DNA of 64,000 nt from Synaphobranchus kaupii. Lineage: Eukaryota; Chordata; Actinopteri; Anguilliformes; Synaphobranchidae. The stretch spans positions 23,846,305-23,910,304 of the forward strand of contig CM056391.1 of NCBI GenBank assembly GCA_029718625.1, in the 5' to 3' direction. A program made the position numbers and the translations under genes. Positions 1 to 9,922 of the stretch are shown piece by piece; the stretch's first letter is position 1; each line of letters opens with the position of its first letter. Under the pieces are notes generated by a model, which was not told where the DNA came from, ran no database searches, and was given only the letters and a program-made list of their open reading frames with translations.

Positions 1-1213
1 TATCAAAAAAGCTGTGAAAAGCCCTGCTCACTCAAATGCAAAATAAACAGTTTAGAATGTTATTACACTATCTGGAATGTATGCATGCAGAACCATGCTC
101 TACTTGCAGCTCTGACGTATTTCACATCATTCCGGTTTTATTCACAACTGTTTTCTGCAATAGAGGACAGTATATCATTCTCAACGGTGTTTGCAATTTC
201 TTATTGGATGCTTTGAACAACAAATTACAGCCCAGCGTAATAGCATTTTTTATATTATCAATGTAGTACGACGCAAACAGCTACAGAAAATGCATTCACT
301 GATGGGAGTTTTTCGTCCTCGATATGAAAGTAGTACTGCTTGTAATATGCGGTTCTTCTCGCTGGCTACATACTGTATGTACGTTAGTTTTTACACTCGA
401 TCACTGTATTGTCCAGTAGGCTATGTTAGATATTGTTATTTTCACATTTTGTGCTTTTCACGTTCATTTGTGGCTCAGTCATGTTTTATGTTTGATGTAC
501 CAATTTTCATTGAAGCTAGAACATTTGGCAGCATTTTCCTGTTGGTGGAATATTATTTTATTGTAATCGTTATACATTTTTTTTATATTTAGGTGTGTGT
601 AGCAGTGTGATATCAATGTTTTCATCTTAAACCATCAGAAGGGGCAAATGTATATCCTTTATAATGGACAAAAATTAAATACATTTTATGAATTTTATGG
701 TTTTGGACCCATACATACCTATCTACCCCATATACTAATGAAATGATAGCAATTCCCACTTGAAAATGATGCAATAGTGAGTTTTATGAGCCAAAACAGT
801 TAATTTGTAGTTAAATATATAATTATTTTATGATTTAGAGCAGTGCACAATTTATCCATTTGCATAGATTTGGAGACACTAATGGACAATAGCGTACACT
901 ATTTATATTTTGCATCATAGATTTTAGTAGTTCTACATTAGTAGTTCTGCATATCATCCTCAGATTTAGCAAACATGTGGACACTGAGTTTATGATCCAG
1001 GAAATGTATAGATTTACCTGTTTCACATGTAGCTCTCAGTATTTCATTGCAAACTAAAGAAAAACATTTTTTGCATTTTTCCAAAGTTTCTTTCCATTTG
1101 TGGCACTTTATTTTGACATAAATTATGAAAATAAACAAATCTAAGTTTGTATTGTAAATGGTATAGCTGTCATCATTTAACATTCATTTACAAAATTTCT
1201 GTGATGCTCACAC
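1..1213. other. AT-rich non-coding stretch, nothing recognised
   Basis: AT-rich sequence with only short ORFs. The longest, on the minus strand near 938-1183, has no recognisable motif. No terminal repeats, tRNA-like boxes or splice-bounded exons were seen. Confidence 0.5.
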
Positions 1214-1500
1214 CTGGGGCCACATGTATGAACAGTGCTGAGCAGAAAAATGCCCTCAGAACGCTGCGTAAGTGAGTTTCCACGCAGAAATTCAGATGTA
1301 TAAAATAAGAGAATCTGCGTACCTCTGCACACGCTGGACACCATATGTATGCAATGTTTGGAGTCAGTGTGATATGGCGACACCGAGACTGAAAGGCAGA
1401 GGGAGAAAATGTAAAACTTTGCAAAGGCAGATTTCCGACTTTCTCCCTGAGCATTCTTTTATGCATTCTTTTACTCAGAGTTTTATACATGTGGCCCCTG
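1214..1500. mobile_element. Short non-autonomous DNA transposon (MITE)
   Basis: The ends form an inverted repeat: CTGGGGCCACATGTAT at 1214-1229 and its reverse complement at 1485-1500, matching at 15 of 16 positions. Weaker complementarity continues inward through CTGAG. The element is about 287 bp and has no transposase ORF. No target-site duplication is visible on either side, so the superfamily is open; the GGGGCC ends are compatible with a hAT-type MITE but do not prove it. Confidence 0.55.
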
Positions 1501-1904
1501 GAGTTATAAAGCCTTAACAGAGCACCCCCTAAATATGTGAGAATTGACCAAATTTGCCATCTGCGCGAAGGGGTTAAACATGAGTAAAGTGTACTAAAAT
1601 GTTTGGTTAAACAAAGGTTAATCAAGCAACCTGTAACGTTCCACTCCCATCCTATTGTTTTGCCATGTTTTCCCTCTCCCCCTGTTTCGTGTTTGTCTCT
1701 CCATTGTCCGTTTTTCCCCCTTGCTGCAGGTTGGGCGTGTTTTCCCGTTTGTATCACTCTGTTTCACTGCACTTATCTCAGCCTATCCCATTCCCCCGTT
1801 TCGCATGCATTCCACACTCTCCGCTCTGTTTAATCATTCTAGCATACATTCTAATTGATTCTAATTAAATGTTTGCATTTAGTCACCCAGTGTTTTCTGT
1901 CCTG

Positions 1905-1916
1905 GGCCAGTTCGTT
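1905..1916 (+). promoter_or_regulatory. Predicted transcript 5' end / self-primer segment
   Basis: GGCCAGTTCGTT is the exact reverse complement of the 12 bases at 2700-2711, one base after the 5' LTR. In the Tf1/sushi group the first bases of the RNA fold back on the primer-binding site and are cleaved to prime reverse transcription. On that rule transcription should start at or very near 1905. The same 12-mer occurs in the 3' LTR at 7248-7259. Confidence 0.8.
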
Positions 1917-2623
1917 AATGCTCTTTGTCTGAAACCTCTGGTCCTGTCTGGTTCCCTGTCTAGTTGCTGCTTTAAAGTCTTGTTCTGTGTCGGCGTTTAC
2001 TCGCCCTGCAATTCTGCCTAGTCAAAGTCTGCTCTGTCTGGAACAGCACTACCCGCTGTTCACTGTTTGGTCTCGCTATACTAACTTTGTCTGCTTCAGT
2101 CTGCCAGCCTGCAGTCGTCCGTAATCCCTGCCTGTGTTGTGGTTTTCCTGCCTCCCACCTGACGTGTGTGCATGCAGCTTGGGCTTCTGCTATTCCACCC
2201 TGTGGCGGTGCCCACGTTCTGCCAGTGTTGCGATGCTGCTGATGTGCTGTCGCTCCGGCCTCTGCTGTCGCTGCTGCCGCCCTGCTGTTGCCGTGCTGCT
2301 ACTGCCGCTGCCCTGCTGCCCCGCCTGCGTCCTGCCTGGACTCCGCTCCACTGTCCTGCTCTACCGCTCCCGCTCATCCCCTGCTCCACCAACCTGGTTG
2401 TCTGTCTCCATAACCTTCCCCGGCTTCTCCTGCTCCCACTGCTCCCGCATCATCATACCTGGACTGTCTGTATTTAATGTTCTCCCTATGCTTCAGGAGT
2501 ATTGGTTGAAGCATAATTTATTAGAGCTACGCGCTCTGTTGTCTGTCTGCTCATCCAGTTCCGGCTTGGAACACTAACCACCTTTTGCCTTTCTCCCTAT
2601 GCTCAGGACTACCCTGATCATAC

Positions 2624-2629
2624 AATAAA
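2624..2629 (+). promoter_or_regulatory. Polyadenylation signal AATAAA in 5' LTR
   Basis: A canonical AATAAA about 70 bp before the LTR end. The matching position in the 3' LTR (7973-7978) reads GATAAA, so the copy that would normally end the transcript has lost the consensus. Confidence 0.5.
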
Positions 2630-2699
2630 ATATTGAGTTTTGGCATTCCTGTCTACGAGTCGTGCATTTGGGTCCAGTCCACTTCCGGTGTTGTAACAG

Positions 2700-2711
2700 A
2701 ACGAACTGGCC
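2700..2711 (+). promoter_or_regulatory. Self-priming primer-binding site
   Basis: AACGAACTGGCC starts two bases after the last base of the 5' LTR, where a tRNA primer site would normally sit. It does not start with TGG, as a tRNA primer site would. Instead it is perfectly complementary over 12 bases to 1905-1916 inside the LTR. This is the arrangement established for the self-primed Tf1/sushi lineage. Confidence 0.82.
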
Positions 2712-2715
2712 AAGA

Positions 2716-3697
2716 ATGGACCCAGCCGACTTGGAGCAGATCCGTCACGCCTTCGCCTGCCAGACCACTGTCAGCGATCAACTGAGCCACTGCATGGATG
2801 ACGTCTTGGAGACTCTGAAGAATCTTTTGGATCAAATGAGTCAGATGTCGCCCCACCTGCCTCTTCCGAGGATCCAAGCGGTTCCGGCTCCATCCCCACC
2901 TGAGCTGCAGCCTGAGGCATTAGCGCCCTCCTCTGGCAGAGAACCCCGTGTTCAACATCCTGAGATCTACCGAGGGGATCTGGGGAAGTGTCGCGAATTC
3001 CTCCTTCAATGTGACATCGTGTTCCGCATTCAGCCCACCGCCTTCGCCACAGACACCTGCAAGATCGTGTTCATCATGAGCAGTTTGGGAGGGAGTGCCC
3101 GGGAGTGGGCCACGACGCTGTGGGAGAGCCAGTCGCCCGCCTGCTTCCACTTCCCCTTCTTCACCACTGAGATGCGCCGCGTCTTTGACCATCCCGTCTG
3201 TGGCCGAGACGCTACCCAACGCCTTCTCCAGATGCGTCAGGGCAGCCGCAGTGTGGCCGAGATGGCGGTCCAATTCCGCACCCTGGCGGCCGAAGCAGGA
3301 TGGAATGACACCGCCCTCCAGGGGGCCTTCTTCCAAGCCCTTAATGAAGAGTTAAAAGACCAGTTGGTAACCCGCGATGAATCCAGTTCACTCAACAGTC
3401 TCATCAGCCTCGCCATCTTGGTCGACAATTGCCTCCGGGCCAGGGCACGGGAAAGGAAGAAGAGCCAGCCACGCGTTCCATTCCACACTCCACGCCAGCC
3501 TCCCCTCTTCTCCCGGCAAGACTTCCGCCTCGACACCTACTCCCACAGACAAAGAACCCATGCAGTTTGGCAAAGTCTCCATCGATGCTGAAGAACGTCG
3601 CCGGAGAATCCGGACCAACTCATGCATGTACTGTGGCAATCCCGACCATCATCTGGCTGCTTGTCCAACTCGCCCAAAAGGCGTGGCTCGCCAGTAA
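2716..3697 (+). pseudogene. gag: gag polyprotein of the sushi-type element (frameshifted)
   Basis: Gag forms the particle and packages the RNA. The start ATG at 2716 follows the primer-binding site by 4 bases. The first ~270 codons, in one frame, contain a capsid-like region (EIYRGDLGKCREFLLQC, then a long helical part ending QLVTRDESSSLNSL). This resembles sushi/PEG10-type Gag. A one-base frame change lies somewhere between about 3470 and 3575. In the new frame the nucleocapsid part contains PMQFGK and a zinc knuckle [14 protein letters not shown] (C-x2-C-x4-H-x4-C, about 3623-3664), and stops with TAA at 3695-3697. Without the break it would be a normal-length Gag. The original frame stops at 3589-3591, before the knuckle, so this copy gives only a truncated Gag. 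Confidence 0.85.
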
Positions 3698-3718
3698 GAC
3701 TGGGCGTTCTGGCGAGCC
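3673..3718 (+). promoter_or_regulatory. -1 programmed ribosomal frameshift signal (gag-pol)
   Basis: The heptamer CCCAAAA (3673-3679) is read C CCA AAA in the gag frame, fitting the X XXY YYZ slip rule. Five bases later a perfect 10-bp stem begins: GGCTCGCCAG (3685-3694) pairs with CTGGCGAGCC (3709-3718) around a 14-base loop. The gag stop lies in the loop start. A -1 slip moves the ribosome exactly into the frame that encodes the protease. Spacer, stem and frame all fit a working signal. Confidence 0.85.
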
Positions 3719-6700
3719 CTATCACCACTGGCCATTCAGCCCAAAACCGAGTCGAACTCAAAGCAACTCTCCTCTGGAAGAGCCAAGCCGTTACTTCATT
3801 CGCCCTCGTCGACTCCGGAGCCGACGCTAGTTTCATTGACGCTACCTTTGTTAAGGAGTCCGGAATTCCTGTGGAATCCCTGTCCTCGCCAATCTCTGCA
3901 CTCGCCTTGGATGGAAGAAGCCTGGGGCTAGTCACCCATTCCACCGTTCCCCTCCAGCTAGTGCTGTCCGGTAACCATCACGAAACCATCCAGTTTTACC
4001 TAATCCATTCCAAGCAATCTCCATTGGTCCTCGGCCAAACCTGGTTACGCCTCCATAATCCTCACATCAACTGGCGTTTCGGCCAAGTCCAGGATTGGAG
4101 TGCCCACTGTTTAGCTAACTGTCTGCGGTCAGCCCTGCCCCCTCTGGGGGTTAAGAGGGTCACTCCTAACCTTTCCGAACCTGACCTAACCTGTGTTCCT
4201 AACCACTATCATGATCTGTCTCAGGTTTTTAGCAAATCACGTGCTGTGTCCTTGCCCCCTCACAGGCCCTACGACTGCTGTATCGAGTTGCTGGCAGGAG
4301 CCAAACTACCCTCCGGCCGCCTCTGCAGTCTGTCGGGGCCTGAAAAGGCTGCAATGGAAACCTACATCCACGACTCATTGGCTTCAGGTATCATTCGACG
4401 TTCCTCATCCCCGGTGGGGGCGGGGTTCTTCTTCGTGGCAAAGAAGGACGGTCGCTCCGACCCTGTATCAATTACCGAGGCTTAAATGAGGTTACAGTAC
4501 GCAATAAATATCCACTCCCGTTAATCAATTCTGCTTTCGAACCCTTACATGACTCCACCATCTTCACTAAGCTCGACCTCCGCAACGCGTACCACCTAGT
4601 CCGGATCCGCGAGGGGGACGAGTGGAAGACGGCGTTCAACACCCCTCTCGGCCACTTCGAGTACCTGGTGGTCCCGTTCGGGTTAACTAACGCCCCAGCC
4701 ATTTTCCAGTCAATGGTTAACGATGTCCTGCGAGATCTTCTGGGACGGTCTGTATTTGTTTACATTGACGACATTTTAATCTTTTCAAAAACCCCACAGG
4801 AACACATCCTCCATGTCCGCCAGGTTCTCCAAAGGCTTTTGGAGAACCAGCTGTTTGTAAAAGCCGAGAAATTCTCATTCCATACCACATCTGTACCCTT
4901 CCTCGGCTTCATCATCGAAGAGGGGAGAATCCGGGCGGATCCAGCGAAGATCAAGGCAGTGACAGAATGGCCCCAACCAGCCGCACGTAAGCACCTTCAA
5001 CAGTTTCTTGGCTTCGCTAACTTCTATCGCAGGTTCATCCGGAACTACAGTGTGGCAGCTGCCCCCCTCACCAAACTAACCTCCATTTCTATCCCCTTCC
5101 GTTGGAATTCCGAGGCCCTACAGGCATTCGATCTCCTAAACGCCCGGTTTTCCACGGCCCCCATCCTCTGTCATCCTGACCCGGATCGCCAGTTTGTCAT
5201 GGAGGTGGATGCCTCCAACACTGGCGTGGGGGCCATTCTGTCCCAACGATCCGCCCAGGACAACAAGCTTCACCCCTGCGCCTACTTCTCCCGGAGACTG
5301 ACTTCCGCTGAGCGGAACTATGACGTCGGGGATCGGGAGCTCCTGCCTATAAAGCTCGCCTTGGAGGAATGGCGTCATTGGCTGGAGGGGGCAGGTAAAC
5401 CCTTTGTTGTCCTGACTGACCACCACAACCTCCTGTACATAAAGTCTGCTAAGAGACTTAACTCCCGTCAGGCCCGGTGGTCACTATTTTTCAATAGGTT
5501 CAATTTCACTGTAACCTTCCGCCTCGGTTCCCGCAACATTAAGCCAGATGCTCTCTCATGGGTTTTCTCCCCCCTTGCCAGACCTGCTGATCCTGAGCCC
5601 ATTCTACCGGTTTCCTGCGTTGTGGCTGCGGTCTCCTGGAAGATCGAGGAGGTTGTGAAGGCCGCCCAGGCCACCCACCCAAATCCCGCAGTAACCCTAA
5701 CTCCACCCTATTTGTCCCCAATTCCGCCCGCTCTCAGGTCCTCCAGTGGGTCCATGCCTCCCGCCTGGCCTGTCACCCAGGGATCGCCAGGACCACCGCC
5801 CTGGTCAGGAGGAGCTTTTGGTGGCCCACCCTTAAGGGGGATACTTGTGCCTACGTCCTCGCCTATCCAGTGTGCGCCAGGAGCAAGGCATCCCACCAGC
5901 CTCCCGCTGGTCTCCTCCACCCCCTCCCCGTCCTGGCCGTCCTTGGAGCCACATTGGCATTGACTTTGTGACCGGTCTACCCCTATTGGATGGCAACACT
6001 GCCATCCTCACCATCGTAGAGGACAAGGCGGTCCACTTCATCCCCCTACCTAAACTCCCATCCACGTTTGAGACAGCGGAGCTCCTGGTGCTGCACGTGG
6101 TCAGGCTGCACGGGATCCCCTCTGACATTATATCCGACCGTGGGCCCCAATTCTCCTCCCAGGTGTGGAGAGCCTGTCATCGGGGTAGCACCCCCAGTCC
6201 AATGGGCAGACGGAGAGGGCCAATCAGGACCTGGGAGCTGCCCTGCGGTGCGTGTCAGCACGCAACCCCTCCTCCTGGAGCCGATTCCTCCCCTGGGTGG
6301 AATACGCCCACAACTCCCTGAGGAGCACCGCTACTGGGATGTCCCCCTTCGAGTGCTCCTTGAGGTACCAACCCCCCCTGCTGCCGGTCCAGGAGGAGGA
6401 GGTCGCCGTGCCCTCTGTGAAGTCCCACTTCCTCAGATGCAAGCGGATCTGGAGGCTGACACGCACCGCTCTCCTCCGCACCAACTCCCGTACCCAGCGC
6501 CTGGCGGACCTTCACAGGACCGCAGCCCCGCAGTACAAGCCCGGTCAGCAGATCTGGTTATCCACCTCCACCATCCCTCTGCAATCTACCTCCAAGAAAC
6601 TGCAGCCCCGATTCATCGGTCCCTTCACCATCCTCAGCATCATAAACCCGGTAACCATCAAACTTTCACTCCCCGCCTCACTCAAAATTCACCCTTCCTT

Positions 6701-6928
6701 TCACGTCAGTCAGGTCAAGCCTGTCGCCTCCAGCCCCCTCAGTGCCCGGACTACACGGTAAGACGCATCCTTGACATTTGCCGTAGGGGCCGGGGCTTCC
6801 AAAATCTCGTGGACTGGGAGGGGTACGGCCCCGAAGAACGGTCCTGGCTTCATACAGGCCTGATCCTGGATCACTCCCTCATCTCCAAATTCCACAAACA
6901 GCATCCCCTGAAACCCAAGCCTCCGTGA
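3677..6928 (+). pseudogene. pol: pol polyprotein: protease-RT-RNase H-integrase-chromodomain (multiply broken)
   Basis: Domains in order: protease with VDSGADASF (Asp codon 3811-3813); reverse transcriptase with [11 protein letters not shown] and YIDD (4761-4772); RNase H with MEVDAS, DREL, TDHHNL and KPDALS; integrase with the D, D and E of the catalytic triad at 5962-5964, 6136-6138 and 6213-6215; and a chromodomain from YTVRRILD (6752) through [14 protein letters not shown], ending at TGA 6926-6928. The frame changes near 4453, 5688, 5930, 6175-6186 and 6730-6757, and an in-frame TAG lies at 6186-6188. In the integrase zinc finger the first Cys of the Cys-Cys pair is Tyr (AYPVC). A conserved segment after the first catalytic Asp (reads VEDKAVHF) is about two residues short. 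The protein cannot be made from this copy. Confidence 0.9.
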
Positions 6929-6947
6929 ACGCCAGGAGGCGTTCGTT

Positions 6948-6959
6948 AAGGGGGGGGGG
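6948..6959 (+). promoter_or_regulatory. Polypurine tract
   Basis: AA followed by ten G residues ends three bases before the 3' LTR (6963). This is where plus-strand DNA synthesis would be primed. The position and purine purity are as expected for an LTR element. Confidence 0.8.
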
Positions 6960-6962
6960 TAC

Positions 6963-8047
6963 TGTAACGTTCCACTCCCATCCTATTGTTTCGCCATGTT
7001 TTCCCTCTCCCCCTGTTTCATGTTTGTCTCTCCATTGTCTGTTTTTCCCCCTTGCAGCAGGTTGGGCGTGTTTTCCCGTTTGTATCACTCTGTTTCACTG
7101 CACTTATCTCAGCCTATCCCATTCCCCCGTTTCGCATGCATTCCACACTCTCCGCTCTGTTTAATCACTCTCGCATACATTCGCACGCGGCACCTAATTG
7201 ATTCTAATTAAATGTTTGCATTTAGTCACCCGGTGTTTTCTGTCCTGGGCCAGTTCGTTAATGCTCTTTGTCTGAAACCTCTGGTCCTGTCTGGTTCCCT
7301 GTCTAGTTTCTGCTTTAAAGTCTTGTTCTGTGCCGGCGTTTACTCGCCCTGCAATTCTGCCTAGTCAAAGTCTGCTCTGTCTGGAACAGCACTACCCGCT
7401 GTTCACTGTTTGGTCTCGCTATACTAACTTTGTCTGCTTCAGTCTGCCAGCCTACAGTCGTCCGTAATCCCTGCCTGTGTTGCGGTTTTCCTGCCTCCCA
7501 CCTGACGTGTGTGCATGCAGTTTGGGCTTCTGCTATTCCACCCTGCGGTGGTGTCCACGTTCTGCCAGTGTTGCGATGCTGCTGATGTGCTGTCGCTCCG
7601 GCCTCTGCTGTCGCTGCTGCCGACCTGCTGTTGCCGTGCTGCTACTGCCGCTGCCCTGCTGCCCCGCCTGCGTCCTGCCTGGACTCCGCTCCACTGTCCT
7701 GCTCTACCGCTCCCGCTCCCGCTCATCCCCTGCTCCACCAACCTGGTTGTCTGTCTCCATAACCTTCCCCGGCTTCTCCTGCTCCCACTGCTCCTGCATC
7801 ATCATACCTGGACTGTCTGTATTTAATGTTCTCCCTATGCTTCAGGAGTATTGGTCGAAGCATAATTTATTAGAGCTACGCGCTCTGTTGTCTGTCTGCT
7901 CATCCAGTTCCGGCTTGGAACACTAACCACCTTTTGCCTTTCTCCCTATGCTCAGGACTACCCTGATCATACGATAAAATATTGAGTTTTGGCATTCCTG
8001 TCTACGAGTCGTGCATTTGGGTCCAGTCCACTTCCGGGGTCGTAACA
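6963..8047 (+). repeat. 3' LTR of the sushi-type element
   Basis: 1085 bp, close to identical to 1632-2698, with the same TGTAAC start and TAACA end. It is followed directly by the target duplication CAACC (8048-8052). It differs by an added 12 bp near 7183-7195, one extra CCGCTC unit, scattered point changes, and GATAAA in place of AATAAA at 7973-7978. Confidence 0.93.
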
Positions 8048-8933
8048 CAACCAGTCAATCAATTTGCTCCACAACACACAGAAAGTATGCAGTTAGATTC
8101 AAATCACGATTAATTACTAGTTGTTTAATAAACCATCATAACCCGCTGCCCAGCTTGGTGAATTATTCTTGGTAGTGCAATGGCAACAAAAAAGAATAGC
8201 ACAGGTAACAAATTCATAGAAGCATTTTAATGGCCATAAGTGGACCTAAATCTAAAGGTGCATTGTGATTGTGCCATTCTTGCTGAAACTTTGGGTGTGG
8301 TATAGGAATGCAGGGATAATAATAACAATAATAATAATAATCATTGTCATCGTCTTCTGGCAAACATTCATGCTTCTGGCAAGCTATTTTCTCAAGATCC
8401 ACAATGAAAGTGCCAAAAGGTTTGAAAAACACATGCCTAGCTAAAATAAAAGCACTACAGAAGCAAATGATGAGTTTATTTGATAGAACCACAGGCAACT
8501 ACCATAACAAACAACAGAAGCACAATTTGTGGAAACAAAAATGCTGGTAGAAAATAGGCAAATTTTTATATCTACACACACACACAACACACACACACAC
8601 ACACACACACATACACAGGCACATTCTGTGGAATGGCAAAACTTTTTCATTGGCCCTCTCTGCAGAAATTTCTGCCCTTTTTGGACAATGAAGCAGCACT
8701 ACCCATGATGCTTCAACCTTCAACCTGGAGCTTGCATTCCACTCCAGATCTGGTTTGCCTCAATTGTTTCTCAAAACTATTGTCCATTTTGTCTCTCACT
8801 AGCAACTAAAGAAGGACCTGCATGATGTGTGTTTCCATTTTTTTCTTTATTTTCTGGTTCTTTCTTCAGAAACAAATGAAAAATGAAGACAACATGCTTT
8901 AGAATATTGTGTATAATTATGCATTAATATACA
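8048..8933. other. Non-coding, with ATT/CA microsatellites
   Basis: Holds a short (AAT)n run near 8320-8343 and an interrupted CA repeat at 8574-8611. No gene or other repeat was recognised. Confidence 0.5.
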
Positions 8934-9922
8934 CTACCAGTCAAAAGTTTTAGTAGGCCTACACTTTACTTGTATTTCAGTACTCTGTTTTTAGTGTAAT
9001 TTAACCCTCATATTAGGTTCACATTTTATGACGCCTTTTATGTTTGGGGTCAAATTGACCCAAAAGGTTTAAAAGTACACACTATTGTACTAGAAAAACT
9101 TTTTAATCAAAACATTTTGACACATCTTTTTCACCTTTTTGTGTCTCCCTTTATGCCTTTCATCCATAAATATTAAAAATCTGTGATGAAACATCCCATT
9201 TTAGAGCCTGAAGTAAGTGAAAGTTTGTGAAGTTTAAAACGTGTATGGCAAATGCCACCAGAATTTCCCACAAAAAATCTGAGATAAAACCTAAAAGGTT
9301 GTATATTTTCTTACATTTTATACAACTACCCCAATATATACATACAACATCTTTGTATGCAAAGTTGGTACAGGAGTTTTGAAAATATAGCATTGTGTTT
9401 ATTGTGTGTATACTGTTTAATCCCAAGAAATTATGAAAAATCATATAGTGTCAAGATGAAAAAACCTAAGGTAACCTAAGAGACGGCAAACATTGAATCG
9501 GGTCAAATTGAGCCGGAACATAATATGTGGGTTAAGCAGGTCAACTTTATAACCTCAAATGGCACAAGGTAAGAAGTGAATAGTCAGTAGTTAAAAATAA
9601 TCCTTTACTTCACAGGATAATGACATAAACTTTGGAGCCATATTTGGCAAAATAAACAGATGAAGAAATTTAAATTTTTCAACAAGAGGAGTAAAAGCAA
9701 GCTAGTTTGGGACTAATTGGACAGAAAGGTCAAGGAGAAGGAACCCACAAGTGCAGCACATCTCTGGGAACGTCTACAGCAGTGTTGGTGATAACTTTTA
9801 AAAGGTGGCTATTTTGATGAATCTAAGATTTTGATAATTTTTTTTGTAAAATTAAAAGTGTTTATTTATTTTTTAGTTATCTGTGATGGTGGGTGTACTA
9901 AAAGCTTTCATCAGTAGCCTAC
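8934..9922 (+). mobile_element. Degenerate Tc1-like transposon, interrupted
   Basis: The left end reads ACACTACCAGTCAAAAGTTT, a typical fish Tc1 terminus. A decayed match on the opposite strand lies at about 9896-9922. Between them, on the plus strand, are pieces of the transposase C-terminus: QDND (second catalytic Asp region, about 9612-9624), then at 9702-9788 a stretch reading LDRKVKEKEPTSAAHLWE followed by RLQQCW, with in-frame stops. The N-terminal part is missing. A piggyBac-like MITE occupies 9001-9535 inside it. Confidence 0.65.
9001..9535. mobile_element. piggyBac-like MITE
   Basis: Begins TTAACCCTCATATTAGGTTC and ends with the inverted form GAACATAATATGTGGGTTAA, about 18 of 20 positions matching. 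It is bounded by TTAA, the piggyBac target, at 9001-9004 and 9532-9535. Sub-terminal GGGTCAAATTGACC-type motifs occur at both ends. There is no transposase ORF, so it depends on another element. It lies within the Tc1 remnant and so inserted later. Confidence 0.65.

Larger units (their letters stand above)
1632..2698 (+). repeat. 5' LTR of the sushi-type element
   Basis: A 1067-bp repeat beginning TGTAACGTTCC and ending TTGTAACA, nearly identical to 6963-8047. It lacks two short stretches present in the 3' LTR: 12 bp (around 7183-7195) and one CCGCTC hexamer. The U3/R boundary is inferred at about 1905 from the self-priming rule. A TAATTAAAT motif lies about 40 bp upstream of that point, and AATAAA lies at 2624-2629 near the end. 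The central part is GC-rich with many CTGC repeats, which creates long but meaningless ORFs on both strands. Confidence 0.93.
1632..8047 (+). mobile_element. Ty3/gypsy chromovirus (sushi-type) LTR retrotransposon, complete but inactive
   Basis: A full-length element with two LTRs starting TGTAACG and ending TAACA, flanked by the 5-bp duplication CAACC (1627-1631 and 8048-8052). Internally, in order: primer-binding site, gag with capsid-like region and CCHC knuckle, frameshift signal, protease, reverse transcriptase, RNase H, integrase, chromodomain and a polypurine tract. This domain order plus the chromodomain is that of chromoviruses, and the self-priming site and gag/pol arrangement match the Tf1/sushi group known from fish (the lineage from which mammalian PEG10/RTL genes derive). 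The LTRs are very similar, so insertion is fairly recent, yet the coding region carries at least six frame or stop lesions, so the copy cannot move by itself. Confidence 0.93.

Noticed and set aside
2096..2577. Long Cys/Leu-rich and Gly/Gln-rich ORFs on both strands, repeated at 7439-7926
   Set aside because: They lie wholly in the GC-rich part of the two LTRs and occur identically in both copies. They are by-products of CTGC-rich sequence, with no domain.
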